A stretch of DNA of 64,000 bases, taken from Arthrobacter cryoconiti (lineage in GTDB: Bacteria; Actinomycetota; Actinomycetes; Actinomycetales; Micrococcaceae). Location: positions 1 to 64,000 of the forward strand of contig NZ_JAJJBU010000029.1 in the NCBI RefSeq assembly GCF_020905375.1, read 5' to 3'. The notes under the pieces are model-generated. The model had not been told where the DNA came from, searched no databases, and saw only the letters and a program-made list of their open reading frames with translations. Made by a program: the position numbers and the translations under genes. Positions 23,810 to 32,390 of the stretch are shown piece by piece (the first letter of the stretch is position 1; the number at the start of each line of letters is the position of its first letter).

Positions 23810-24683
23810 GCCGGATGGCACTCCTGATGCACAGGTAAAGTCCACGGAGAGCCCGAAGGTTGCATTTGGGACGCGGCTAGCTGAGGCCATGCGGGCTAGG
23901 GGGCCGCTATGTGTTGGCATAGATCCGCATCCGGGTCTGCTATTGAAGTGGGGGCTAGAGGATTCCGTTGCAGGGCTTCGTAGCTTTTCTCGTACGGTCC
24001 TAGAAGCCGTGGGGCCTCTGGCCGCAGCGGTCAAACCTCAGGTAGCCCTTTACGAGCGCCACGGTTCTGCTGGATTGGCGGTGTTGGAGGAGCTCCTGGC
24101 AGCAGCCAGGGAGGCTCGGGTACTTAGCATCGCTGATGCCAAGCGCGGCGATATTGGCTCCACTATGGCCGGTTATGCGGATGCTTGGCTGCGGGATGGG
24201 TCCTCGCTGGCGGCAGATGCGCTGACTCTGAGCCCGTATCTCGGATTTGAGTCTCTGCGTCCGGCGTTGGATCTGGCGGCGGAGAACGGTCGGGGAGTTT
24301 TTGTGCTGGCGCTCACTTCCAACCCGGAGGGTGCGTCCGTGCAACATGTGGGCGGGAACCAGTCGGTTGCCAAAGGTATTGTGCAGGCCGCAGCCAGGGA
24401 GAACGAGCGCTACGCCAAGGAGACATTGGGTTCTGTGGGCCTGGTTGTGGGAGCGACGGTTGGAACAGCCTTGAACGATTTGGGGATTGACTTGGCAGCC
24501 GTGCGTGGACCAATCCTGGCGCCCGGGCTCGGTGCCCAGGGGGCGACGGGTGCCGACATGCGTGCCACCTTTGGTGATGCTTATCAAGCCGTTCTGGCGA
24601 CGTCTAGCCGTGGAATCCTAGGGGCGGGGCCGAATATCTCCGCTTTGCAGCAGGCAACCGTGGAGACGCTGCGAGGACTCTAG
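23802..24683 (+). CDS. pyrF: Orotidine 5'-phosphate decarboxylase (mycobacterial type)
   Basis: Decarboxylates OMP to UMP. The 293-residue protein is of the longer type 2 family: GIDPHPGLL near residue 39 and the catalytic [10 protein letters not shown] segment (112-121, K114). PGLGAQGAT is the phosphate-binding region. GTG start overlaps carB by 8 nt, so it is the last gene of the pyr block; pyrD and pyrE are not in this window. Confidence 0.96.
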   Translation: MAEPDGTPDAQVKSTESPKVAFGTRLAEAMRARGPLCVGIDPHPGLLLKWGLEDSVAGLRSFSRTVLEAVGPLAAAVKPQVALYERHGSAGLAVLEELLAAAREARVLSIADAKRGDIGSTMAGYADAWLRDGSSLAADALTLSPYLGFESLRPALDLAAENGRGVFVLALTSNPEGASVQHVGGNQSVAKGIVQAAARENERYAKETLGSVGLVVGATVGTALNDLGIDLAAVRGPILAPGLGAQGATGADMRATFGDAYQAVLATSSRGILGAGPNISALQQATVETLRGL

Positions 24684-24693
24684 CTCGCGTGGA

Positions 24694-24723
24694 TTGATTT
24701 TCACGCCCCAGTGCGGATAAGTT
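24694..24723 (+). promoter_or_regulatory. Promoter for mihF-gmk-rpoZ
   Basis: TTGATT (24694-24699), an 18-nt spacer and TAAGTT (24718-24723) form one of the better two-hexamer promoters in the window. Transcription would begin near 24730 and leave a leader of about 54 nt before the mihF GTG. Confidence 0.5.
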
Positions 24724-24783
24724 CAGTAGACACCCGCTGTGTACGAACCCGTCCGCGCTGTGGCCATCGCAAGGAGCCAAGTT

Positions 24784-25104
24784 GTGAGTTTGCCGTCACT
24801 GACAGCGCAAGAACGCGCAGCAGCACTGGAAAAAGCCGTCGCAGCCCGGACCATCCGTTCCGACATCAAGTCGGGGCTCAAGACTGGATCGGTGTCGGTA
24901 GCCGACGTCATTGGTGCTGCAAGCGAGGAACCTGCTCTAGGCCGACTCAAGGTGACAGACTTATTGGAAGCCCTTCCGGGCATTGGAAAGGTACGTGCAA
25001 CATTGATCATGAGCGAGCTGGGCATAGCCCCAACGCGCCGGGTGCGGGGACTGGGCGTTCACCAGCGGCGCGCCCTCGTAGAGCATTTAGGTCAGCAGCA
25101 GTGA
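24784..25104 (+). CDS. mihF: Actinobacterial integration host factor
   Basis: DNA-binding nucleoid protein of 106 residues of the mIHF family, unrelated to the proteobacterial IHF subunits. The N-terminal helical region (LTAQERAAALEKA) is followed by the helix-hairpin-helix-like LPGIGKVRATLIMSELGI and the GLGVHQRRAL tail. GTG at 24784 has AAGGAG at 24771-24776; a longer reading from 24739 lacks a ribosome site. Adjacent pyrF and gmk are the usual neighbours of mIHF. It overlaps gmk by 4 nt. Confidence 0.92.
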   Translation: MSLPSLTAQERAAALEKAVAARTIRSDIKSGLKTGSVSVADVIGAASEEPALGRLKVTDLLEALPGIGKVRATLIMSELGIAPTRRVRGLGVHQRRALVEHLGQQQ

Positions 25105-25715
25105 GCGAGGTGGTAGTTCCTATGGAATGCACAGTACGCTCCAAGCCACGTAGCGGAGTGACGGTTTTGGCCGGGCCCACGGCAGTCGGCAAAGGGACTG
25201 TTTCTACGTTTATCCGCGACCACTACCCTCAGGTTTGGCTTTCTGTCTCCGCCACGACCCGCCCGGCCAGGCCAGGCGAAGTGGAAGGAGTCCATTACTT
25301 TTTCAAGACGGCTGAAGATTTTGATTCGCTCGTTGAGCAAGGTCAGCTTCTTGAATGGGCGGTGGTCCATGGAGTCAACCGTTATGGAACCCTTCGCAGC
25401 ACAGTGGATGCGGCCGTTGCCGCTGGCAAGTCGGTGTTGTTAGAAATTGACTTGCAAGGCGCACGTCAGGTGAAAGCAGCCATGCCGGAAGCAGATTTTG
25501 TCTTTCTTTCACCGCCCAGCTGGGATGAACTTGTCCGGCGGCTAGTCGGTCGCGGCACGGAAACGAGCGAAGAGCAGCAAAGGCGGCTGGAAACAGCTAA
25601 ACTAGAACTTGCTGCCCATCCGGAGTTTGATTACACCATCGTCAACGATGATGTTAGCCGTGCCGCAGACGCGCTAGTCACCTTGATGGGGCTCACTCCC
25701 AGCCATGCTGGCTAG
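25101..25715 (+). CDS. gmk: Guanylate kinase
   Basis: Phosphorylates GMP to GDP. The 204-residue protein has the P-loop LAGPTAVGKGT and the GMP-binding region SVSATTRPARPGEVEG. The GTG start overlapping mihF (GTGA) is used; an ATG at 25122 with GAGGTGG upstream is an equally good alternative. A longer open frame from 24711 is a shadow over mihF. Confidence 0.96.
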   Translation: MSEVVVPMECTVRSKPRSGVTVLAGPTAVGKGTVSTFIRDHYPQVWLSVSATTRPARPGEVEGVHYFFKTAEDFDSLVEQGQLLEWAVVHGVNRYGTLRSTVDAAVAAGKSVLLEIDLQGARQVKAAMPEADFVFLSPPSWDELVRRLVGRGTETSEEQQRRLETAKLELAAHPEFDYTIVNDDVSRAADALVTLMGLTPSHAG

Positions 25716-25749
25716 CCGGCACCACCACCACACGATTTTGGAGAAGTAA

Positions 25750-26007
25750 TTGACTACACAGCTCGAAGGCATCATCAACCCGCCCATTGACGACCTGCTT
25801 GAGCGTTCGGACTCGAAGTATGGACTGGTCATCTTTGGGGCCAAGCGTGCGCGCCAGATCAACGCCTACTACGCTCAGCTGCATGAGGGCCTCTTTGAGT
25901 ACGTGGGTCCGCTTGTTGACACCAAGCTGAACGAGAAATCACTGTCCATCGCTTACCGCGAAATCAATGAAGGCCTACTGGTCTCTAAGCCCGTAGAGAC
26001 TCTCTAG
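25750..26007 (+). CDS. rpoZ: RNA polymerase omega subunit
   Basis: Small RNA polymerase assembly subunit of 85 residues, starting with TTG and preceded by GGAGAAG. The conserved region includes [19 protein letters not shown] and a C-terminal segment typical of actinobacterial omega. It lies between gmk and coaBC, the usual place. Confidence 0.95.
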   Translation: MTTQLEGIINPPIDDLLERSDSKYGLVIFGAKRARQINAYYAQLHEGLFEYVGPLVDTKLNEKSLSIAYREINEGLLVSKPVETL

Positions 26008-26029
26008 TAGCGGCAACGCTGCGGATCAA

Positions 26030-27376
26030 GTGAGCGCGCTGAACATTGTTCTGGGAGTAGGCGGCGGCATCGCCGCCTACAAGTCGGCTCTGTTGCTCCG
26101 CCTCTTCACTGAGGCTGGGCACCAGGTCACTGTGATTCCCACAGAGGCTTCCACGAAGTTTGTTGGGCTGGCTACTTGGGAAGCATTGAGCGGGCATCCC
26201 GCTACAAATAGCGTCTTTGACGCCGTTGACACTGTTAACCACGTACGTCTGGGCCATGAGGCGGACCTGATAGTCGTAGCCCCGGCAACCGCTGATCTAC
26301 TCGCTAGAGCAGCGGCCGGGCAGGCCAATGATTTATTGACCACCACGCTTTTGATGGCCAAGGGACCGGTGCTGTTCGCGCCGGCCATGCACACGGAAAT
26401 GTGGCGCCATGCTGCCACCACGGCTAACGTCGCTACCCTGCGTTCGCGTGGAGTGCATGTTCTTGACCCCGATGTTGGTCGGCTCACCGGTCCTGACACC
26501 GGGCCCGGACGACTCCCGGAACCTTCTGCCATCTTCGCCGCGGCTATGGCGCTCATGGGATCTCCAGGGCACGCCGTAGGCGAGGCTGTTGGCGTGAGCT
26601 CGGAGGATGATGTTCTCCCGGCCGATTTCGTCGGGCGGCCTGCGCGGGGACACTCTGGAAACGGCGGGTCGCGCAAGACCGGCAAACTGTTGGGCAAGAG
26701 GGTCGTCATCACGGCAGGAGGAACCAGAGAACCCCTGGACCCTGTCCGCTTCTTGGGCAACAAGTCGTCTGGCAAACAGGGCGTTGCCCTCGCTGAAGCT
26801 GCCGTGGATGCCGGAGCGGACGTCATTTTGATCCACGGACACATGGACGTCGCCCCGCCGCAGAACGTCAAACTACACAGCATTCAGACAGCTCTAGAAC
26901 TGCGAGCAGCCACTTTATCAGCGGCAGCCGGTGCTGACGTTGTTATTATGGCAGCTGCCGTTGCAGACTTCCGTCCGGCAAGTGTTTCCATGGGAAAGAT
27001 TAAAAAGCGCGACGACGTCGCCGACCCGGTAATTAGCTTGGTCCGCAATCCAGATATTCTCGTGGAAGTTGTGGCCCACCGGTCCGCTCAGAATCTTTCG
27101 CAGCTGATTGTGGGCTTCGCTGCCGAAACCGGTGACGCCGACTGCGATGCTCGAAGTTACGCGGAAGCGAAGCTGAAACGTAAAGGGTGTGACTTGCTGG
27201 TGGTCAACGAAGTTGGTCCTGATGAGGATGGTGCAGAGAGAGTGTTTGGGCAAGAATCCAACACCGTGGAAATCATTGCCCTTGATGGAGCCGAGCCGGT
27301 GCATGCTGCCGGTTCAAAGCGGGCAGTGGCGGACGCCGTCGTAGCTCTCGTGGCGGAGCGTCTGGGTACCAGCTAG
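26030..27376 (+). CDS. coaBC: Bifunctional phosphopantothenoylcysteine decarboxylase / phosphopantothenate-cysteine ligase
   Basis: Two steps of coenzyme A synthesis. The N-terminal flavoprotein CoaC half (1-180) shows GVGGGIAAYKS, the HVRLGH region with the candidate active-site histidine, and PAMHTEMW in place of the enterobacterial PAMN motif, as in other actinobacteria. A linker of about 40 residues leads to the CoaB half with ITAGGTREPLDPVRF, AAAVADFRP and KIKK. Length 448 is slightly long because of the linker. GTG start. Confidence 0.96.
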   Translation: MSALNIVLGVGGGIAAYKSALLLRLFTEAGHQVTVIPTEASTKFVGLATWEALSGHPATNSVFDAVDTVNHVRLGHEADLIVVAPATADLLARAAAGQANDLLTTTLLMAKGPVLFAPAMHTEMWRHAATTANVATLRSRGVHVLDPDVGRLTGPDTGPGRLPEPSAIFAAAMALMGSPGHAVGEAVGVSSEDDVLPADFVGRPARGHSGNGGSRKTGKLLGKRVVITAGGTREPLDPVRFLGNKSSGKQGVALAEAAVDAGADVILIHGHMDVAPPQNVKLHSIQTALELRAATLSAAAGADVVIMAAAVADFRPASVSMGKIKKRDDVADPVISLVRNPDILVEVVAHRSAQNLSQLIVGFAAETGDADCDARSYAEAKLKRKGCDLLVVNEVGPDEDGAERVFGQESNTVEIIALDGAEPVHAAGSKRAVADAVVALVAERLGTS

Positions 27377-27407
27377 CCCTGCATTCATTGCCATGTGACA
27401 TTTCATG

Positions 27408-27428
27408 CCGCGAGCCATGGGCTCGCGG
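27408..27428. promoter_or_regulatory. 21-bp palindrome at the metK -35 region
   Basis: CCGCGAGCC (27408-27416), spacer ATG, then GGCTCGCGG (27420-27428), a perfect 9-bp inverted repeat. If metK is leaderless with its first base at 27452, the palindrome lies at about -44 to -24, that is over the -35 region and outside the mRNA. It is therefore more likely a protein-binding operator than an RNA hairpin. Confidence 0.55.
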
Positions 27429-27439
27429 AGAGAACAAAG

Positions 27440-27445
27440 TAGAGT
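27440..27445 (+). promoter_or_regulatory. -10 box of leaderless promoter for metK
   Basis: TAGAGT (TANNNT) is followed by exactly 6 nt and the GTG start at 27452. No Shine-Dalgarno sequence is seen. Confidence 0.5.
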
Positions 27446-27451
27446 AGATCA

Positions 27452-28654
27452 GTGACTTCACCTAACCCATTGCGCCTTTTTACCTCCGAGTCCGTCACGG
27501 CGGGGCATCCCGACAAAATTTGCGATCAAATTAGTGACGCCATTTTGGACGCGCTCCTGGCCGAGGACCCAGATTCTCGTGTTGCCGTGGAAACAATGGC
27601 CACCACGGGCCTAGTTCATGTGGCGGGTGAGGTCACTACCAATGCGTATGTGGAAATCCCAGCCATTGTTCGCAATACCATCTTGGACATTGGCTATGAT
27701 TCTTCGGCCAATGGTTTTGATGGCGCTCGTTGTGGGGTTTCGGTGTCGATCGGACAGCAGTCACAGGACATCTTTGACGGCGTGTTCAACGCCCTGGAAG
27801 TGCGTGAGGGTACTGCCGTCGACGACTACGATACCCAGGGCGCCGGAGACCAGGGCATCATGTTTGGTTACGCGAGCAATGAAACAGCTTCCTACATGCC
27901 GACCCCCATCTATCTAGCACACAGGCTCTCCGAGCGCCTTAGCCACGTGCGTAAGTCTGGACTGTTGGACTACTTGCGCCCGGACGGCAAAACCCAAGTC
28001 ACCATCGGGTACGACGGTGACGTACCCGTTTCTGTAGACACCGTTGTCATCTCCAGCCAACACGCGCAGGGGACATCCTTGGAGAAGCTGCGCGCGGACT
28101 TGCAAGAGTTTGTCATCTCTCCCGTCATGGACGCCTCAGGGCTTGATGTTTCGGCTATCAAGATGTACTTGAATCCCGCAGGCGCCTTTGTGGTCGGTGG
28201 ACCGGTAGGCGACGCCGGTCTGACCGGTCGGAAGATCATTGTTGATACTTATGGTGGCATGGCTCGCCATGGTGGAGGAGCGTTTTCCGGCAAAGATCCG
28301 TCAAAGGTGGACCGGTCCGCAGCCTATGCCATGCGTTGGGTTGCCAAGAACGTTGTGGCAGCCGGGTTGGCATCCCGGGCCGAAGTCCAGGTCGGTTACG
28401 CCATCGGCGTTGCTCGGCCCGTGGGCGTTTATGTTGAGACGTTCGGCACCGAAACGGTTGACCCACGCCGCATTGAGGAAGCAATTGCCGCTGTCTTCGA
28501 CCTGCGTCCGGCGGCTATTATCAAAGACTTGGACCTTAAACGACCCATTTACGCCAAGACTGCGGCCCATGGGCATTTTGGCCGGGAGGACCCCGATTTT
28601 ACGTGGGAGTACTTGGATCGCGTTGATAATTTGAAAGCTTTCTTCAACGTCTAA
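27452..28654 (+). CDS. metK: S-adenosylmethionine synthetase
   Basis: Makes S-adenosylmethionine from methionine and ATP. The 400-residue protein opens with [20 protein letters not shown], has [11 protein letters not shown] and [16 protein letters not shown] motifs, and normal length. GTG start. It may have its own leaderless promoter although coaBC ends only 75 bp upstream. Confidence 0.98.
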   Translation: MTSPNPLRLFTSESVTAGHPDKICDQISDAILDALLAEDPDSRVAVETMATTGLVHVAGEVTTNAYVEIPAIVRNTILDIGYDSSANGFDGARCGVSVSIGQQSQDIFDGVFNALEVREGTAVDDYDTQGAGDQGIMFGYASNETASYMPTPIYLAHRLSERLSHVRKSGLLDYLRPDGKTQVTIGYDGDVPVSVDTVVISSQHAQGTSLEKLRADLQEFVISPVMDASGLDVSAIKMYLNPAGAFVVGGPVGDAGLTGRKIIVDTYGGMARHGGGAFSGKDPSKVDRSAAYAMRWVAKNVVAAGLASRAEVQVGYAIGVARPVGVYVETFGTETVDPRRIEEAIAAVFDLRPAAIIKDLDLKRPIYAKTAAHGHFGREDPDFTWEYLDRVDNLKAFFNV

Positions 28655-28733
28655 AGTCTTCATTGAATCAAGCAAAACAGCTGAGTTCTCCACAGTCGGT
28701 TTGAGCGGACAGGTAAATGTCAGTGGCGCGTGC

Positions 28734-28763
28734 TTGACTGGTTGCAGGCTAAGGGCTTCTTAT
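28734..28763 (+). promoter_or_regulatory. Candidate promoter for priA
   Basis: TTGACT (28734-28739), 18-nt spacer, TCTTAT (28758-28763). The leader of about 60 nt contains the direct repeat gcaatgagctaa twice (near 28787 and 28809), the second copy ending in the AAGGAGG ribosome site. Confidence 0.35.
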
Positions 28764-28829
28764 CTCGATGAAGCGTCTAGCAGATATTGCAATGAGCTAA
28801 AAGACTGGCAATGAGCTAAGGAGGCTGCG

Positions 28830-31016
28830 ATGTCCGAACAGGAGAGTCATGGCGTCCAACTAAGCTTGTTGAGCGGCTTTGTTGGGCGGGAGCGAACTGC
28901 GGATCCGCACTCGGGCGTTGAACTGGCACAATCCCTTCCCGTGGCACGCGTGATCATTGACTCGCCACTGCCGCACCTGGACAGGGTTTTTGACTACTCT
29001 GTTCCCCGCGAGCTCGACGACGTCGCAGGCCCGGGTGTGCGTGTCCGGGTGAAGTTCTCCGGCCAGGACCTCAATGGCTTTCTGATCGAGCGCGTCGATG
29101 TTTCAGAAAGTGAACGACTAGTGCCACTGGCCCGGGTCTATTCGGCTGTCCCGGTTCTGGCACCGCAGATACTCGAGCTAGCTCAGAGCGTTGCACTACG
29201 TTATAGCGGAACGGTGGCAGATGTGCTGCGAGTGGCTGTGCCGCCGCGCGTCGCCAGCTTGGATAAGTTGTTTCTGAAAACGGCGGCGGATCGGGCAGCG
29301 GCCAAAACAGCCGGATCATTCCAGTCAGGAGATAAATCGGCTGGAGGTGGCCACGCGCCCGTCGCCGTTGCCGAAGCGGGCCACGCGCCCCAAAGTCCGG
29401 CAACGCTACCACGACCTGCTCGCTCCCTATTCACCGGTTACAGCCACGGGGATGAATTCCTCACCCAGCTCGCACTCGGTGCCTCCCCCAGAGCAGTCCT
29501 AGGCTCCCTAGCTGGCTATGGGCCACAATCGTGGCACCATCAGCTCGCTCAGGCTGCTTCCTACGCTCAACTTTCCGGGCGTGGCACCATCATCGTGGTG
29601 CCGGATCTTCGCGACCTTCACTTGTTGGAGAATGCGTGCTCCGCGGTGCTGGCTGCGGATAGTTTCGTGAAGCTGACGGCGGATGATGGTCCGGCAGTAC
29701 GCTACGAGAACTTTCTGCGGGTTCTAAATGGGGAAGTTCAGATTGTTATTGGTACTCGTTCAGCGGCCTATGCCCCGGTATGGAACCTAGGACTAGTTTG
29801 TTGTTGGGACGATGGCGACGAGCTCCATATTGAGCGTCGGGCGCCATACCAGCACAGCCGAGACGTGCTCCTACTGCGCTCTGAGGCAGAGGGAACCGCC
29901 GTCCTGATGGCCGGCCATAGCCGAAGTAGTGAAGCCCAGCGCCTCGTGGCCACAGGCTGGGCACAATCTATGGTCGCAGAACGCACCGTAGCCCGGATGT
30001 CCACGGCCAGAGTAATCAGTACCGCGGACAGTTACGAACAAGAACGCGATCCACTCGCTTCCCTGGCCCGCTTACCACATAGGGCGTGGGAGAGTGCCAA
30101 GTCAGCGCTTTTGGCCGGACCGGTACTGGTGCAAGTGGCGAGAACCGGTTACGCGCCAGCTCTGGCTTGTCAGCGCTGCCGTGAGGTAGCCCGCTGCGCG
30201 GATTGCACCGGGCCCCTCATGCAATCCAAATCTGCAGGGTCTGCCCAGATTCTGCTGACTTGCCGATGGTGCGCGCGGGTCGAAACACATTTCACCTGTT
30301 CCACGTGTGGAAACCAGTCCTTGCGGGCACTAGCTGTTGGGGCATCTCGCACCGCAGAAGAACTGGGGCGCGCTTTTCCCTCCGTGCCCGTGATTTCATC
30401 CGCCGGCGATCACGTGAAAGCAACTGTGCCTGACCGTCCAGCAATTGTCGTCGCCACGGTAGGCGCTGAACCGGTGGCCGCTCATGGCTATGCTGCCGCG
30501 CTGCTACTCGACGGCGACTCGTTGCTGCGGCGCGAATCCCTGCGTTCTGGAGAAGATACTCTCCGCCGCTGGATGAATGCAGCGGCCTTGGTCCGCCCGG
30601 CTAAAGACGGGGGGACAGTGGTAATCACTGCGGATGATTGCGTGGAATTATCTGCTCTGGTGCGTTGGGACCCGGCTGGCTACGCCGAACGTGAGTTCGC
30701 GCTGCGCCACGAATTAGGTCTGCCACCTGCAGTGCGAGTCGCGGCGTTGACCGGGCGTGAGGCCGACGTTGTCGCTTTCACGGAGGCGCTTAAATTGCCG
30801 TTGTCAGTGCGAGTCATTGGTCCAGCACCCCTAGCGAGAGCTTTTTCATCGCCATCGGATCCGAAGGACGAGCCAGACTACCGGATGCTTCTTTTCTTCC
30901 CATACGGGATGGCCCTCTCTGTCACTGCTGCCATGCGGGCGTTGAAGGCCAGCAATGCCGCACGACGTGTCGGCTCACCAGTTCAGGTGCGCTGTGACGG
31001 GGTGGACGTCATCTAA
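28830..31016 (+). CDS. priA: Primosomal protein N' (PriA), helicase-motif-deficient actinobacterial type
   Basis: Replication restart protein of 728 residues. The N-terminal DNA-binding domain (ARVIIDSPLPHLDRVFDYSVP) and the paired zinc-binding cysteines are clear (C-x2-C-x5-C-x2-C, then C-x2-C-x7-C-x2-C, about 446-500). No Walker A GKT is found where helicases have one, and the DEAH position reads WDDGDELH, so ATP-driven unwinding is unlikely; such forms are typical of actinobacteria. An A/G-rich insert near residues 150-200 is a variable linker with two GGHAP/AGHAP repeats. AAGGAGG precedes the ATG. Confidence 0.9.
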   Translation: MSEQESHGVQLSLLSGFVGRERTADPHSGVELAQSLPVARVIIDSPLPHLDRVFDYSVPRELDDVAGPGVRVRVKFSGQDLNGFLIERVDVSESERLVPLARVYSAVPVLAPQILELAQSVALRYSGTVADVLRVAVPPRVASLDKLFLKTAADRAAAKTAGSFQSGDKSAGGGHAPVAVAEAGHAPQSPATLPRPARSLFTGYSHGDEFLTQLALGASPRAVLGSLAGYGPQSWHHQLAQAASYAQLSGRGTIIVVPDLRDLHLLENACSAVLAADSFVKLTADDGPAVRYENFLRVLNGEVQIVIGTRSAAYAPVWNLGLVCCWDDGDELHIERRAPYQHSRDVLLLRSEAEGTAVLMAGHSRSSEAQRLVATGWAQSMVAERTVARMSTARVISTADSYEQERDPLASLARLPHRAWESAKSALLAGPVLVQVARTGYAPALACQRCREVARCADCTGPLMQSKSAGSAQILLTCRWCARVETHFTCSTCGNQSLRALAVGASRTAEELGRAFPSVPVISSAGDHVKATVPDRPAIVVATVGAEPVAAHGYAAALLLDGDSLLRRESLRSGEDTLRRWMNAAALVRPAKDGGTVVITADDCVELSALVRWDPAGYAEREFALRHELGLPPAVRVAALTGREADVVAFTEALKLPLSVRVIGPAPLARAFSSPSDPKDEPDYRMLLFFPYGMALSVTAAMRALKASNAARRVGSPVQVRCDGVDVI

Positions 31017-31143
31017 AGCCGGATCTTCTACATCGTTGGTGAGCGCTCGATGCCGTCTGCTCGATGCCGTCTGGTCGATCACATCTCCGGGACGCTTACC
31101 TGCGACCAACATTTATGTAGTCTTCGCGCGCTGCGGCCTGCGA

Positions 31144-31280
31144 TCACCCGACTCCGGCACCCGACTCCGGTCACCCGACTCCGGCACCCGACTCCGGTCA
31201 CCCGTGTCCGGCCTCCAGGCACCCGTCTACCGCCTCCAGTCACCCGCCTACCGCCTCCAGTCACCCGCTTCCGGTCACCG
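31144..31280. repeat. Degenerate tandem repeat between convergent priA and glycosyltransferase
   Basis: Four copies of (T)CACCCGACTCCGG alternating 14- and 13-base units (31144-31197), a variant TCACCCGTGTCCGG, then larger units built on CACCCGYCTACCGCCTCCAG (two copies), ending in TCACCCGCTTCCGG just at the stop of the leftward gene. A second short repeat, ctcgatgccgtctg twice, lies near 31047-31074. Unit lengths are not multiples of three, fitting non-coding spacer. Confidence 0.85.
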
Positions 31281-32390
31281 ATGATGCTTGGCGACGAGTT
31301 CGGCGGTGATTGCGAGCAACTCTTTGGCTGAGGCATCCCAGCTGAACGTGGCGGCCTGGGCAATGGACGCCGTCGAACTTGCTGCCCATGTCTCATCCGT
31401 CTCCAGGGCACGTACGGCGGCAGCAAAGGCAATGGGAGAGTCCGCCGGAACGTAGTGTGCCGCGTTGCCTCCCACCTCACGAAAGATTGGAGTGTCAGCT
31501 ACTACCACCGGGGTGCCCAGTGCCATGGCTTCAACCAGTGGCAAACCGTAGCCTTCGGCCTTGGATAAGGTGACTAACGCCGTTGTGTGCAGGAGCAGAT
31601 CGTCATATTCGGCGTCGCTCACTCCGTCATGGAATCTAACAGTTGAGCCAATCGGGATAAGAGCGGAGAGCTCTGCACGGCGCTGCGGCGTGATGCGGCT
31701 GAGCAGGTTCAGGGTGAAATCGGGAAGCTCCGCCATGGAGGCAATGAGCGTTTCTACGTTTTTGTAGGGCATGAAGGAGCCCATATATGTCAGGGTCTTC
31801 TCGGGAGCCACACTCGGGTCACGGGGCGCCCGCGCAGCCTGTGGAGCATTGCCCACTATGCGGATGGGCTGGCGCGTGAGTCTAAACTTTTTCATAAGGT
31901 TCAGCGTGGTGGTACTGATGGTAGCCACCACATCCGCTCGGTTCAGCAGCATGCGTTGCGGCCAGTAAGCCTTGTGATACAACCTCCACAGCACCCGCAC
32001 AGGAGCCGGTAGAAAACCTGGTGGGGCGGGGTGTTCGTAGTAGATCAGATCATGGAGCGTGAGCACTAGTGGGTACTTCCTGCCCCAACTGCCCATTGTT
32101 TGCATGGGGCAAAAGACCAGATCGGCGTTAAGTTTGTTCACCTGCCGGGCCACAAAAAGTTCCATGGGCGAAAGTGGCGAATTGATTAATACCCAGGGAA
32201 GATCTGGCAGCAGAGCCAACTGACGGCGATCATGGATGAGCATAGTGACATCTGCATAGGGCGCAACGGCGGCTATGAGACTTGCGCCGTAACGGCTGAT
32301 GCCGTCGTGGTGGTCCATGCGAGTAAAACGGGCGTCCATAACAAGTTGGGGGCGGCGGGCTTGCTCGGCACTGGTGTTGCTTTCGGTCAC
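31275..32390 (-). CDS. Family 4-type glycosyltransferase
   Basis: Predicted retaining GT-B fold glycosyltransferase of 371 residues. The C-terminal donor-binding half shows LTYMGSFMPYKNVETLI and the EGYGLPLVEAMALGTPVVVAD segment with the E-x7-E motif. The N-terminal half carries HDGISRYGASL, usual for acceptor binding. No signal peptide or membrane segment. The acceptor cannot be deduced. GTG start overlaps the hydrolase stop by 4 nt, so it is the last gene of the leftward operon. Confidence 0.85.
   Translation of the reverse strand: MTESNTSAEQARRPQLVMDARFTRMDHHDGISRYGASLIAAVAPYADVTMLIHDRRQLALLPDLPWVLINSPLSPMELFVARQVNKLNADLVFCPMQTMGSWGRKYPLVLTLHDLIYYEHPAPPGFLPAPVRVLWRLYHKAYWPQRMLLNRADVVATISTTTLNLMKKFRLTRQPIRIVGNAPQAARAPRDPSVAPEKTLTYMGSFMPYKNVETLIASMAELPDFTLNLLSRITPQRRAELSALIPIGSTVRFHDGVSDAEYDDLLLHTTALVTLSKAEGYGLPLVEAMALGTPVVVADTPIFREVGGNAAHYVPADSPIAFAAAVRALETDETWAASSTASIAQAATFSWDASAKELLAITAELVAKHHR

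Noticed and set aside
24711-25100. N-terminal extension of guanylate kinase
   Set aside because: The frame is open but covers mihF in another frame and shows no homology-like features; gmk starts at 25101 or 25122.
29201-29434. Minus-strand ORFs inside priA, and many similar ORFs inside alaS, carB, lepA and leuS
   Set aside because: Shadows of long GC-rich genes; no ribosome sites, no conserved motifs, and the opposite frame is clearly the real gene.
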